41,351 bases of DNA, from contig CAMOTB010000007.1 of NCBI GenBank assembly GCA_946625485.1, positions 1 to 41,351 of the forward strand, in the 5' to 3' direction. Positions within the stretch are counted from its first letter, which is position 1, and every line of letters begins with the position of its first letter. Shown here one piece after another: positions 1 through 7,988 of this stretch. The stretch is from an uncultured Bacteroidales bacterium (lineage in GTDB: Bacteria; Bacteroidota; Bacteroidia; Bacteroidales; UBA932). The position numbers were made by a program, and so were the translations under genes. Under the pieces are notes generated by a model. The model worked only from the letters and a program-made list of their open reading frames with translations, searched no databases and was not told the origin of the DNA.

Positions 1-2
1 TC

Positions 3-722
3 ATTCCCGGCCCGGATGGGACCTTGACGGTCCGGGAAACGCTGGTCGATGAGGCCCTGGCGCGCAAACGCCCGGTCTGGGTGATCAACGGCAACGATGA
101 CAGCGCTTATCTGTCGCTGGAGCAGCTCCGCCGCCAGGACCCGGACTGGGGCAAAGGCGGACGTGTCCTTGTCGGCCGTGCTCCTGAGTCCCCCTTGTCC
201 GTTCGAGGAGAAGCGGTCACCCGGGGCGGCGGTGTGCGGGCCGGCGACGATTTCCGCTCCCTGGTCCTGAAGGATTTCAAGATGAAACAGCACTACGACA
301 ACTGGTTCCGGGGTGCTTCTGAGTTCTGGGTCAAATGCGGTTCCGTACAGGGTTTTTATGCCTCGACAGAGGCGGAAATGCGCCTGTACCAGCCGACAGT
401 GACGGATTTCATGATTTCCGTCCATCGGGACCAGCTCGACGTGGTGCTTCCTTTCGATGCGATCATCATTTCGGATTGGACGGAACAACTGGACAGTTTT
501 GCTTTCCTGATCGTAGAGGATGACGGCGGTACCCGTACGTCATGGAAGGTGGACGCAACGGTCAAGATCCAGTCCAAGAGCTATGGCTTCACGGTGGATA
601 TTCCCTACAACCAGCGGGACGACATTGTCTGGCGGGGCTCCCTGACCAGCCGCTATTTTGAGAAATACAACGGCGATCCCGTCCATTTCGGCGGCGTCGA
701 CGTGACCTTCGAGCTCCGCTGA
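3..722 (+). CDS. Conserved protein of unknown function, 3' part
   Basis: The reading frame is open from the left window edge to a TGA at 720-722, so the start lies outside; a TTG at 24 is available but I see no reason to choose it. About 239 residues are visible. The C-terminal half is rich in alternating hydrophobic and charged residues (FMISVHRDQLDV, SWKVDATVKIQ, VTFELR), as expected for a beta-sandwich. I recognise no catalytic motif. The tail pattern (HYDNWFRGASEF, GFYASTEAEM, EDDGG-RTSWK, IPYNQRDDIVWRGSL) resembles conserved hypothetical Bacteroidales proteins as I recall them, which is recall and not a search. It converges on hemW with a 3-bp gap and no obvious terminator between them. 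Function unassigned. Confidence 0.7.
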   Translation: MPGPDGTLTVRETLVDEALARKRPVWVINGNDDSAYLSLEQLRRQDPDWGKGGRVLVGRAPESPLSVRGEAVTRGGGVRAGDDFRSLVLKDFKMKQHYDNWFRGASEFWVKCGSVQGFYASTEAEMRLYQPTVTDFMISVHRDQLDVVLPFDAIIISDWTEQLDSFAFLIVEDDGGTRTSWKVDATVKIQSKSYGFTVDIPYNQRDDIVWRGSLTSRYFEKYNGDPVHFGGVDVTFELR

Positions 723-725
723 TGC

Positions 726-1811
726 TCAGGCTAACGCCTGGATGATGTCGTCGGAGACGAAGAAGTGGTCTTCGGGGATGCGGATGCGGTCTTGCTCCCG
801 GCAGAGGGCCCCTTCGGCGAGGAGTTCCTGCAACGTTCCCGGCTCTGTGTGGCTGCGCAGCCACGCTTCCGGCAGCCCTTCTGCCGTCCGCAGGCCCAGC
901 ATCAGGGTTTCCAGCCTCACATCCTGGTCGGTCAGGACCTCGTCGGTCCGGTGCCAGTCCTGCAGCGCTTCGCTGCTCCAGCTGCGCCGGAAGCCGCCGT
1001 CGAAAGAGTGGGCGCCGGGTCCCAGGCCGACATAGGGGAGCCGGCGCCAATAGGCGCTGTTATGCACGGCTTCCGAGCCCGGGAGGGCGAAATTGGAGAT
1101 TTCATAATGGCGGAAGCCGGCTTCCTTCATCATCCGGCACAGGATCTCATACTGCCGCCGGCATTGTTCGTCCGTCGCTTCCTTGTAGCGGCCGTCCTGC
1201 ACCATTTCGGCCAGGGCGCTCCCGGACTCGATGCTGAGCTGATAGGCAGAGAGATGCGCGGGTTGGAGTCCGAGCGTCTGACGGAGCGTGTCTTCCCATT
1301 GTGAGTCACTGAGCTGCGACAGGCCGAAAATGAGGTCCAGACTGAGGTTCCGGACCCCAGCTTCCCGCAGGATGCGGACCGCCTCCCTGGCCCGGGTACT
1401 GTCGTGGCGGCGGCGCATCCAGCGCAGGATTCCGTCGTCCATGGACTGGACACCCATGCTGATGCGCGTGACGCCGAGGGCGAGAAGCCTGCGCACGTAG
1501 TCCGTCCCCTTGGAGACGATATCCTCCGGATTGACCTCGACCGTAAATTCCTCGTAGGGACCTGCATCCAGGTGCCCTACGATGCGCTCCAGCTCCCCGA
1601 TATCCAGCACGGATGGGGTCCCGCCTCCGATGTAAAGCGTCTTGGGGACGCCGGCGGCCCGGATCTCTTCCCTGCGCGCGTCCATCTCCGCACACACGCC
1701 GTCTGCATAAAGTTTCTGCGCCCGGGCAGACTCATTCGCAGGACAGACCTCCGAATAAAAGTCGCAGTAGGCGCAGAAACATTTGCAGAAGGGGATGTGC
1801 AGGTAGATCAT
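726..1811 (-). CDS. hemW: Radical SAM heme chaperone HemW
   Basis: 361 residues, close to the usual HemW length. The N terminus HIPFCKCFCAYCDF carries the CxxxCxxC [4Fe-4S] motif (C9, C13, C16), followed by the SAM-binding glycine stretch YIGGGTPS near residues 60-67 and the EVNPED segment typical of the HemN/HemW group. The C-terminal HemN domain is present. HemW binds heme and passes it to respiratory enzymes; such proteins were long annotated as oxygen-independent coproporphyrinogen III oxidases. Its short N terminus, without the extension of true HemN, favours HemW. The ATG at 1811 begins directly at the conserved MIYLHIPF. It lies 15 bp downstream of the coiled-coil gene on the same strand, so the two may be co-transcribed. 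Confidence 0.9.
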   Translation of the reverse strand: MIYLHIPFCKCFCAYCDFYSEVCPANESARAQKLYADGVCAEMDARREEIRAAGVPKTLYIGGGTPSVLDIGELERIVGHLDAGPYEEFTVEVNPEDIVSKGTDYVRRLLALGVTRISMGVQSMDDGILRWMRRRHDSTRAREAVRILREAGVRNLSLDLIFGLSQLSDSQWEDTLRQTLGLQPAHLSAYQLSIESGSALAEMVQDGRYKEATDEQCRRQYEILCRMMKEAGFRHYEISNFALPGSEAVHNSAYWRRLPYVGLGPGAHSFDGGFRRSWSSEALQDWHRTDEVLTDQDVRLETLMLGLRTAEGLPEAWLRSHTEPGTLQELLAEGALCREQDRIRIPEDHFFVSDDIIQALA

Positions 1812-1826
1812 CCGCCGTGCACGGGT

Positions 1827-2741
1827 TTATCGGAGCAGCACTTCGGCGCTTCCGAGGAAACTCTGGGCCGTGTAAGCCTCGACGGTGTAGATGCCCTTCT
1901 CGTAAGCAGGGATGTCGTTGAGATAGATGCTCAGTTCGACCTCCTTGCCTTCATAATCGACTTCACGTGAGGCGGAAGCCATCATCGTGGAGCCCTGGTA
2001 GTTGAAGGAAACCTGCGTGCCGTTCGTCAGCAGGATGCCTCCCGGGTCTTTGACGCGGATATAGACGCGTACGGGACCCTTCGGGGCCAGGTCATTCTCC
2101 ACAAGGCTGAGGGTGGTCAGCATACGCACGACGCGGCTGCTGCGGTCTGTGACCTTGTCCGCACTGTTGTAAGCTTCCAGACGGATACCGCGGGCCTTGA
2201 GGACCGAACCGGCCGCCACCTGGCCGCTGAGGCTCTCGACCTGCTGGGTCAGTTCCTTGTTGGCCTTGCGGGATTCGGCGGCTTCCTTGCGGGCGGCGGC
2301 AGCGTCGGCCGTCAACTTGTGGTTGAGGGTGTTGAGGGAGTCGATCTGCGTGATATAGTTGCGCATGATGCTGCGCAGCGTGCCGAGTTCCTTCTCATAC
2401 TTGCGGATCTGGGCACGGTTGGTCGCTTCCGTCTTCTTGATGCGCTCCACGAGCTGGGCGACCTCCTCGCGGGAGGAATCCAGCTGGCTGTTGATGTTGT
2501 CGTAGTCTGAAGAAAGGCTGTTGTAGTCGCTCTGGAGGGCGACGATCTGCTCCGTGAGGTCTTCCTTTTCGACTTCCAGTTCCTTGACCAGACTGCTCTT
2601 CTGGATCCAGATATAGGCCAGCGCAGCGCCCAGCAGGGCTGCCACGGCGATCAAGGCATACATGACCTTGCGCAGGTCCGTGTTCCTTTCTTTCCTTTCT
2701 CTTTCTTCGCGGTCGAGCCGCTCTAGCGGATCTTCTTTCAT
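1827..2741 (-). CDS. Membrane-anchored coiled-coil protein
   Basis: 304 residues. A short highly charged cytoplasmic N terminus (about residues 1-25, rich in Glu/Arg) is followed by one transmembrane segment (about 27-46, VMYALIAVAALLGAALAYIW), then a long heptad-type coiled coil (about 50-180, VEKEDLTEQIVALQSDYNSL and onwards), then a compact beta-rich C-terminal domain (about 185-304) likely in the periplasm. No enzyme motif is seen. Proteins of this shape are common in Bacteroidales and carry no assigned role; a structural or envelope-spanning function is an inference. The likely promoter is a weak -7 box (GAATTTTG, 2797-2790 on the minus strand). It shares the upstream region with the divergent small membrane protein gene. 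Confidence 0.75.
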   Translation of the reverse strand: MKEDPLERLDREERERKERNTDLRKVMYALIAVAALLGAALAYIWIQKSSLVKELEVEKEDLTEQIVALQSDYNSLSSDYDNINSQLDSSREEVAQLVERIKKTEATNRAQIRKYEKELGTLRSIMRNYITQIDSLNTLNHKLTADAAAARKEAAESRKANKELTQQVESLSGQVAAGSVLKARGIRLEAYNSADKVTDRSSRVVRMLTTLSLVENDLAPKGPVRVYIRVKDPGGILLTNGTQVSFNYQGSTMMASASREVDYEGKEVELSIYLNDIPAYEKGIYTVEAYTAQSFLGSAEVLLR

Positions 2742-2789
2742 AACGATGGCTGTTTGTTGTCCTAGGATGGTTTATCGTGGCGAAATTAA

Positions 2790-2825
2790 CAAAATTCGCT
2801 TACATTACGAAAATTATTATCTTTA
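2790..2825. promoter_or_regulatory. Divergent promoter region
   Basis: Plus-strand -7 box TATCTTTA at 2818-2825 (one mismatch to TAnnTTTG) ends 5 bp before the ATG at 2831. A minus-strand near match GAATTTTG lies at 2797-2790 for the coiled-coil gene. Read by eye. Confidence 0.5.
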
Positions 2826-2830
2826 CACCC

Positions 2831-3298
2831 ATGAAGTATCTTGTCCGTGTTCTTAAATATTTCGTGTACATCACCGTGGTGATGGCTTTGATCTTGTTGG
2901 CCCTGTCCCTGCTGGGCATCGTGGGGCGGGATGTGGATTCGATGTTCCGTAACGGCTGGAACTCGTTGTGGCAGATAGCCTTGATGTTCCTGGCCATCTC
3001 GGCGCTTTATCCGAAGTTCGGTTTCTGCAAACGCGGTGCCATTATTCCCGGCACCTATGAGGAAATCCGTCCGGGCCTCGTCCGTTACATGGCGGAGCAC
3101 GGATATGAGGTGGAAAAAGAAGAGGGTGAGAACCTGACGTTCCGCTGCAAGTCTCTCCTCCAGCGTTTCCTGAAGCTGTTGGGAGAAGACCGGATCAGCT
3201 TTGAGCGGGATCGTGCCGGCTATTATGTCGAAGGCCGCACCAAGGATGTCGTCCGCATCGTTACCGGCCTCGAAACCCGCTTCAATGCTCCGGAATAG
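2831..3298 (+). CDS. Small membrane protein of unknown function
   Basis: 155 residues from the ATG at 2831. An in-frame GTG at 2777 lies upstream of the -7 box at 2818-2825, so I reject it. Two hydrophobic segments are visible, about residues 7-30 (FVYITVVMALILLALSLLG) and about 43-60 (LWQIALMFLAISALYP). The soluble tail (about 65-155) is basic and acidic mixed, with FKLLGEDRISFERDRAGYYV giving the look of a small alpha/beta domain. No known motif is recognised. The next gene starts 26 bp later on the same strand with no clear promoter, so the two may form a transcription unit. Confidence 0.7.
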   Translation: MKYLVRVLKYFVYITVVMALILLALSLLGIVGRDVDSMFRNGWNSLWQIALMFLAISALYPKFGFCKRGAIIPGTYEEIRPGLVRYMAEHGYEVEKEEGENLTFRCKSLLQRFLKLLGEDRISFERDRAGYYVEGRTKDVVRIVTGLETRFNAPE

Positions 3299-3324
3299 AA
3301 GTTGTCCATTTACCCTTTTTCGCT

Positions 3325-4533
3325 ATGAAGTCCATTCGCCCTTTGTTCGTGTTGGCCGCATGGCTGCTTCTCGCCACCTCCTGCCGGAATGACAGCACGA
3401 AATTCATCTTCTTTACGGATACGCATTTCCCGGATTCGGAAATGGATCAGCCGGCCTTGTTCGAACCCATCTGCCGGGAGGAAGGGGTCCCTTATGTCAT
3501 CTGGGGAGGGGACGGCGTGTCGCGTTATGCGTCTCCGGACAGTGCCTGGGCCCAGCAATATGCCATTGAGGAGCAGATCAGCCGTTTCGCCCGGATATAC
3601 AATGTCCGCGGGAATCATGATTTCAGCAGGCGTGTCCGTCCCGGTGTCGATGAGCAGGTCGGCACACTCAGTCAGGTGGAGACGGCGGAAAGGATGAGAT
3701 CGTTCCGTTCTCCGGATGCCGTTTCCAATGAAGCGGATCCCGGAGCCTGTTATTATTATTTCGACGACCTGTCCGCACGGGTCCGTTTCCTGGTCCTGGA
3801 CACGCATGACCGGGTCCGGGATGAAAACGCACCGATGGCGACCGAACTGTCCGTCGGGGAAGTCCAGACCGACTGGGTATGCCGTCAGGCGATCGGGACC
3901 CTTCCTTCCGGCTGGTCCCTCCTCGTCTTCAGCCATGCGCCCGTATGGTGGGATAATTACAAGGCTCACTTCAAGGAGTCTCTCAGCCGTATCCGGCAAG
4001 CCGCCAGCGAGAAAGGAGCTCCTATCCTGGCTTGGTTCTCCGGTCATATTCACCGCGATACGCAGCTGGCCCAGGAAGGGCAGTGGGAAATTACGACCTA
4101 TTGTTATACTCCGACTTTCCCCCGCGTGATGATGTTCGATACGGAACCTTCCGAGCGGGAAGGCGACCATCGGCCCTGCTTCGACGTGGTCACGCTGACC
4201 AAAGGGCACCGGGAGCTTCGCTGCCGCCGGGTCGGCGCCGGCCACAGCCGTATTTTCCATCTGGATCCCGTAGAACTCCGGGTGGGAGAATCGAAGAAAT
4301 TGCGCCCCGGGATCAAGCAGGCAGCGGATTGGCGGTGTCTGGATGCGTATGGCAGTTCCATTCACCATGAGAAATGGCAGTACCCTTGCGAAGTGGCCTC
4401 TTTCGACACGGAGAGCCGGAAAGTGACCGGCGTTGCGCCGGGAGAAGCGATGGTGGTAGCCATTTCCAAGGATGGAACACGGGAATCTTTCCTGATCCGG
4501 GTGCTTCCGTCTGACTCTTCCAGCGCCGATTGA
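3325..4533 (+). CDS. Lipoprotein metallophosphoesterase with C-terminal Ig-like domain
   Basis: 402 residues. The N terminus is a lipoprotein signal with lipobox ATSC (Cys20), so the mature protein is membrane-anchored outside the cytoplasm. The calcineurin-like fold is complete: FTDTHF (D-x-H), WGGD, RGNHDF, FSHAP and SGHIH appear in the canonical order (about residues 29-240) and supply the two-metal site. The last 80 residues (LDPVELRVGESKKL to GVAPGEAMVVAISKDG) match the pattern of a bacterial Ig-like group 2 domain. It hydrolyses a phosphomonoester or phosphodiester; the substrate cannot be read. It is the first of two lipoprotein phosphoesterases in the window and differs from the one at 31371 in lacking its N-terminal beta domain. 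Confidence 0.85.
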   Translation: MKSIRPLFVLAAWLLLATSCRNDSTKFIFFTDTHFPDSEMDQPALFEPICREEGVPYVIWGGDGVSRYASPDSAWAQQYAIEEQISRFARIYNVRGNHDFSRRVRPGVDEQVGTLSQVETAERMRSFRSPDAVSNEADPGACYYYFDDLSARVRFLVLDTHDRVRDENAPMATELSVGEVQTDWVCRQAIGTLPSGWSLLVFSHAPVWWDNYKAHFKESLSRIRQAASEKGAPILAWFSGHIHRDTQLAQEGQWEITTYCYTPTFPRVMMFDTEPSEREGDHRPCFDVVTLTKGHRELRCRRVGAGHSRIFHLDPVELRVGESKKLRPGIKQAADWRCLDAYGSSIHHEKWQYPCEVASFDTESRKVTGVAPGEAMVVAISKDGTRESFLIRVLPSDSSSAD

Positions 4534-4577
4534 GAGAATCTTTTTCCCTGGACGCTTGCATTAATCAAAAAAATAAC

Positions 4578-4585
4578 TACCTTTG
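4578..4585 (+). promoter_or_regulatory. tRNA-Val promoter -7 box
   Basis: TACCTTTG is an exact match to the Bacteroidetes TAnnTTTG box, 10 bp before the tRNA. A TTG at 4556-4558, 19 bp further upstream, fits the -33 element. Confidence 0.7.
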
Positions 4586-4595
4586 CAGTCCAATC

Positions 4596-4670
4596 GAGGG
4601 TATAGCTCAGTTGGTTTAGAGCGCTTGCTTGACAGGCAAGAGGTCTTCAGTTCAAATCTGAATATCCTCA
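4596..4670 (+). tRNA. tRNA-Val(GAC)
   Basis: A 75-nt cloverleaf folds fully: acceptor stem GAGGGTA (4596-4602) with TATCCTC (4663-4669, one G-T pair), D stem GCTC/GAGC, anticodon stem CTTGC/GCAAG around loop TTGACAG, and T stem TTCAG/CTGAA with loop TTCAAAT. Anticodon GAC is at 4631-4633 and reads valine codons GUC and GUU. The discriminator base is A at 4670. CCA is not encoded. Confidence 0.93.
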
Positions 4671-4679
4671 CAATACGAA

Positions 4680-4716
4680 AAGGCACCTACAGAAATGTAA
4701 GTGCCTTCTTCTTTTT
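4680..4716 (+). terminator. Rho-independent terminator after tRNA-Val
   Basis: AAGGCAC (4680-4686) pairs with GTGCCTT (4701-4707), and an inner TAC/GTA extends the stem past one mismatch. It is followed by CTTCTTTTTA. The hairpin lies between the tRNA and the convergent DUF3109 gene, so it may serve both. Confidence 0.8.
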
Positions 4717-4726
4717 ATAGTGACGT

Positions 4727-5335
4727 TCAGTCTTTTTTCGCTCCAGCGATGACGTATTGGGCGGCGGCGCAGAGGTCGCGGTAGAAATCTTCGCCGAACA
4801 GGTCCGTCAGCGGCTCGCGCAGAAACTCATAGACGCGGATGCCTTCCCGGCGGCCTTTTTCGAACGCGTCCTTGCAGATGTCCCAGCGATGGAGGTTGAA
4901 GGCCAGGCCGCCGCCGGTCAGTTTGGTCAGCCGGATCGGGTACAGGCGGCAGGACTGGGGCTTGCGGAAGGCGCAGCGCCCCTCGAAAAAGCACTTCTCG
5001 ATCGCGCAGAGGCAATTGCCGTCAGCGTCGTAATGCGTGTAGGCGCAGTCCCGCACCTCGGAAGTCACCGGCGTCACGATGTCTCCCTCGATATCCAGCT
5101 CGAAAAACCCCTTCTGCCGGACCGCCTCCCGGCCTTCTGGCCGCATCAGCGGCGAATAGGCGTCGTAGTCCCGCTCCACCAGGGGCAGTTCGTATTCCTC
5201 CAAGGGAGCCCCGCAGTCTCCTTCGATGCAGCAGATTCCCCGGCACTTCTCGTAGTCGCAGGCAAAATACTCCAGGACGACTTCCTCGGAAATCAGGTAA
5301 TCGCCAATCTGTATGATGGTACCGAATGCACTCAT
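4727..5335 (-). CDS. DUF3109 family cysteine-rich protein
   Basis: 202 residues. The Cys pattern CDYEKCRGICCIEGDCGAPL (about residues 26-45) and later CAYTHYDADGNCLCAIEKC and KPQSCRLYP match the DUF3109 family of Bacteroidetes, related to the YkgJ zinc/iron-cluster group. The conserved cysteines probably bind a metal ion or Fe-S cluster; no reaction is established. The ATG at 5335-5333 overlaps the TGA of the upstream M16-like gene (ATGA), which indicates translational coupling and co-transcription. The gene is convergent to tRNA-Val and probably ends at the shared hairpin at 4680-4707. Confidence 0.85.
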   Translation of the reverse strand: MSAFGTIIQIGDYLISEEVVLEYFACDYEKCRGICCIEGDCGAPLEEYELPLVERDYDAYSPLMRPEGREAVRQKGFFELDIEGDIVTPVTSEVRDCAYTHYDADGNCLCAIEKCFFEGRCAFRKPQSCRLYPIRLTKLTGGGLAFNLHRWDICKDAFEKGRREGIRVYEFLREPLTDLFGEDFYRDLCAAAQYVIAGAKKD

Positions 5336-7902
5336 TTCGTCACGATATATTCGACTTTTCCACTCTCAGCCAGGTCCTTCAGGAAAGCATCAACGGACGC
5401 CGCCGTCAGTTTCGGGATCAGGGTCTTGTACTTGGATGTCAGATCCTTGCCGTAGGAATACCGGGCGATGATCGCCTCCTGGATGGCACCCGGCCGGTTC
5501 GCCTCATAGCTGGCCTGCTTGAGCAGCAGATCCTTGTATATCTTCAGCTCCGAGGCGGACACCTTCTCTTTCAGCGCGGACTCCATGACCGGACGGATGA
5601 TTCCGGCCGCGACGGCCGGATCTGCAGGCTCCACGCCGGAGGGGAGGCCGTCGGAGGCCGCCGGCAGGCAGGATATCAGCAAGTTCCACCGCTCTTTCGG
5701 GTAGAATTCCATCCCGGCCTTCATCGAAGCCCAGTATCCGCATTCGGCCAGCCCGGCCGTCAGGCGTTTCTGGATGATCAGCTGCGCAATCCGGAAGGCA
5801 TAATACCGTTCGGCAGTAACCGGCAGCGTGGACGTCAGGGCCAGGTGGACGCTGGCGTCCTCCGCATGTGCGCCTTCTTCCGTAAGCGAAACCCAGTCGG
5901 AGCGGAGGGTGTATTGGGCCTGCGGGCGCTGGGAAAGGCCTTTGCTGGTCTTGAAACCGTCCAGGTACTTGCACAGGATCTTCTGTGCCACGAGCGGGTC
6001 GAGATCTCCGACCAGGGAGATGATGCCGTCATCCGCCTTCGCGAACTGCTTGGCAAAGTAGCTCTCTGCCCGTCGCGGCAGGTCATCGCTCAGGTTGTCG
6101 GAGTATTTATAGGGTGTAAACAGGTAATCCGGCCGCATCACCCGGTCGGTCGTTGCCAGTACGCCCGGCGTAGCCATCCGCTGCCGTTCCAGCCTCAGGC
6201 GTTCGCTTCGCAGGTAGTAGTCATATTCCGCTGCATTGAAGCTCCGGTCCCGGGTCAGCGCAAGCACGGATTCCAGCAGCAACGGCAGCTTGGAAGTCGG
6301 AGCCGTTCCGGTTAGGAGCATGTCGGAGACCTGGACCCGCCGTTCCATCGTGATGCCGTTGGCCCGGAGCATGCTGTTGAAATCGTGGCAATTCTTGCCC
6401 GCCACATCGTAGAAGCCGAGGATGTCTGAAACGAAGGCGCCCTCTCCCTTCTTCAGCCCCGGAACGGAGGAGAATCCGCCCCGGAAGAGGAAAGCGTATT
6501 GGAACTGACCCGCCGTCTCGGCCTTCTTGTAGACGACCTGCATCCCGTTGGAGAAACGCCAGATCACGCCTCCCGTCACGGGTTCGGCCGTTTCAAGCTT
6601 CAACTTGACGCGGCCGGGCGCCCGGCCCAGGGCCAGCGTATCGCTGAAATGGGGCCGGTAGTGCATCCGCTGCTGGGGACGGGACCAGGCCGAGTTGTAC
6701 CAGGCTTCGATGTCTTCCGGCTGGAAGGGGACGCCCGGCGCGTCGACCGTCAGTGTCAGGTTTTCCTGTTTATCCAGCAAGGCGGCCGTGAACTGGTTGA
6801 AGAGTTCGGTCCCGGTCGCAATGGGCAGCTGGCGCTTGGAGAGGAAGTCCTTGGCCGCACTTTTGGGCGAAAGGTCCGTGCCATACAGATAGTTGGCTGC
6901 ACACTTGTCCAGATACCCGGCGTTGCTGACCGTCGTGTTGAATGCCGTCTTGCCCAGGGTTGCGGTGTATTGGTCCCGGGCATCCTTGAGCTCCGCTTCG
7001 GAGATGCCGGCAACCTCGAGGTTGGCTAAGACGTCGGCGAGGGTCTCGACCGCTTCCTGCATGTCTTCGCGGGCGACGAAGACCTGTGCGGACCAACCCT
7101 CGTCTCCGGGCCCGTCAGCGGCCGTCTTGCGCCGGAGGACCACTCCGCCGAGCGGAATGTCGGCCGTCCGGAACGCCTGCCGGATACGGGCGCGGGCAAT
7201 CAGGTCCAGCTCGGCAAACATCATGTCGGATACCAGCGTCTGGATGGTGCCGAGGTGTTTGGGGGAGGTTCGCGGCGCGGCGAAAGATGCCGTAATGGAT
7301 GCCACCTGGCGGAACTGGTTGCTCGTCGTGACGATCTCCGAACTCAATTGCGGATCCCAGATGTAGGCGGGTGCCGCCGGGTTCGATTCCCGTTTGGAAA
7401 CCATCAGAGAGAAAATGCTCATCTTGCCCCGGATGGCCGAGGCATCGATATCGCCGCTGATGATGATCGCCTGCTCCGTGGGGCAGAGTTCGCACAGGTC
7501 GAAGAGCATCATCAGCGTCGTGTCGGAAGAGGCGACGTCCGAAGTCGGCACGTCTTCGAAGCGGTACATCGTATAGTCTTCTCCCCGCTCCACATAACCG
7601 CAGGCCTTATATCCGACTCCGTGAGAAGCGAGGAACCGGTAGGGCTTCTGCCCGTCGAAATGGCTGAGCGAGAGCAATTCGCCCCGGAACTTCGTCTCCT
7701 CCGGCGCCCCTTTCTGGACCAGGGCGTAGTCGGCGTAACCGTAAGCGGCTTTGTTGGTCACGAGATAATAAGTGATGCCATTGGGAAACTGTCCCATGCT
7801 GATCTCCGGCGCCTGGGAGAGCCTGGCCAACCCCTGCCCGTGGGCGGGAAGGGAAAAAAGTGCCACCAGAATGGTCAGAAGGTATATTTTGGACGATTTC
7901 AT
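5332..7902 (-). CDS. M16-like protein lacking the zinc-binding motif, secreted
   Basis: 856 residues from the ATG at 7902, which begins a clear signal peptide (MKSSKIYLLTILVALFSLP, cleavage after AHG). The in-frame ATG at 7959 is rejected because it lies upstream of the -7 box at 7931-7924. The first domain opens with the M16 signature region FPNGITYYLVTNK and continues to DYTMYRFEDVP, as in pitrilysin-type peptidases of Bacteroidales. The helix that should hold HxxEH (normally close to GLAHFLEHM) is replaced by ELLSLSHFDGQKPYRFL with no such motif. A middle domain and a second M16-like domain (about 560-856) follow. I infer a catalytically inactive M16 homologue, perhaps a structural or regulatory partner. 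Translationally coupled to the DUF3109 gene. Confidence 0.78.
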   Translation of the reverse strand: MKSSKIYLLTILVALFSLPAHGQGLARLSQAPEISMGQFPNGITYYLVTNKAAYGYADYALVQKGAPEETKFRGELLSLSHFDGQKPYRFLASHGVGYKACGYVERGEDYTMYRFEDVPTSDVASSDTTLMMLFDLCELCPTEQAIIISGDIDASAIRGKMSIFSLMVSKRESNPAAPAYIWDPQLSSEIVTTSNQFRQVASITASFAAPRTSPKHLGTIQTLVSDMMFAELDLIARARIRQAFRTADIPLGGVVLRRKTAADGPGDEGWSAQVFVAREDMQEAVETLADVLANLEVAGISEAELKDARDQYTATLGKTAFNTTVSNAGYLDKCAANYLYGTDLSPKSAAKDFLSKRQLPIATGTELFNQFTAALLDKQENLTLTVDAPGVPFQPEDIEAWYNSAWSRPQQRMHYRPHFSDTLALGRAPGRVKLKLETAEPVTGGVIWRFSNGMQVVYKKAETAGQFQYAFLFRGGFSSVPGLKKGEGAFVSDILGFYDVAGKNCHDFNSMLRANGITMERRVQVSDMLLTGTAPTSKLPLLLESVLALTRDRSFNAAEYDYYLRSERLRLERQRMATPGVLATTDRVMRPDYLFTPYKYSDNLSDDLPRRAESYFAKQFAKADDGIISLVGDLDPLVAQKILCKYLDGFKTSKGLSQRPQAQYTLRSDWVSLTEEGAHAEDASVHLALTSTLPVTAERYYAFRIAQLIIQKRLTAGLAECGYWASMKAGMEFYPKERWNLLISCLPAASDGLPSGVEPADPAVAAGIIRPVMESALKEKVSASELKIYKDLLLKQASYEANRPGAIQEAIIARYSYGKDLTSKYKTLIPKLTAASVDAFLKDLAESGKVEYIVTK

Positions 7903-7923
7903 AATCTTGGCATTTTTCTTGCA

Positions 7924-7951
7924 CAAAAGTACGACAAATTTACTATTTTTG
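7924..7951. promoter_or_regulatory. Back-to-back divergent promoters
   Basis: The minus-strand box TACTTTTG (7931-7924) drives the M16-like gene and the plus-strand box TATTTTTG (7944-7951) drives the TPR gene. Both match TAnnTTTG exactly and only 12 bp separate them. They also decide the start codons at 7902 and 7989. Confidence 0.65.
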
Positions 7952-7988
7952 CATTCCACGGATGCTAACTAACAAATTTTATACTATT

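Noticed and set aside
7903..7959. Longer N terminus of the M16-like protein starting at 7959
   Set aside because: It would begin upstream of the -7 box at 7931-7924 and put 19 residues before a good signal peptide.
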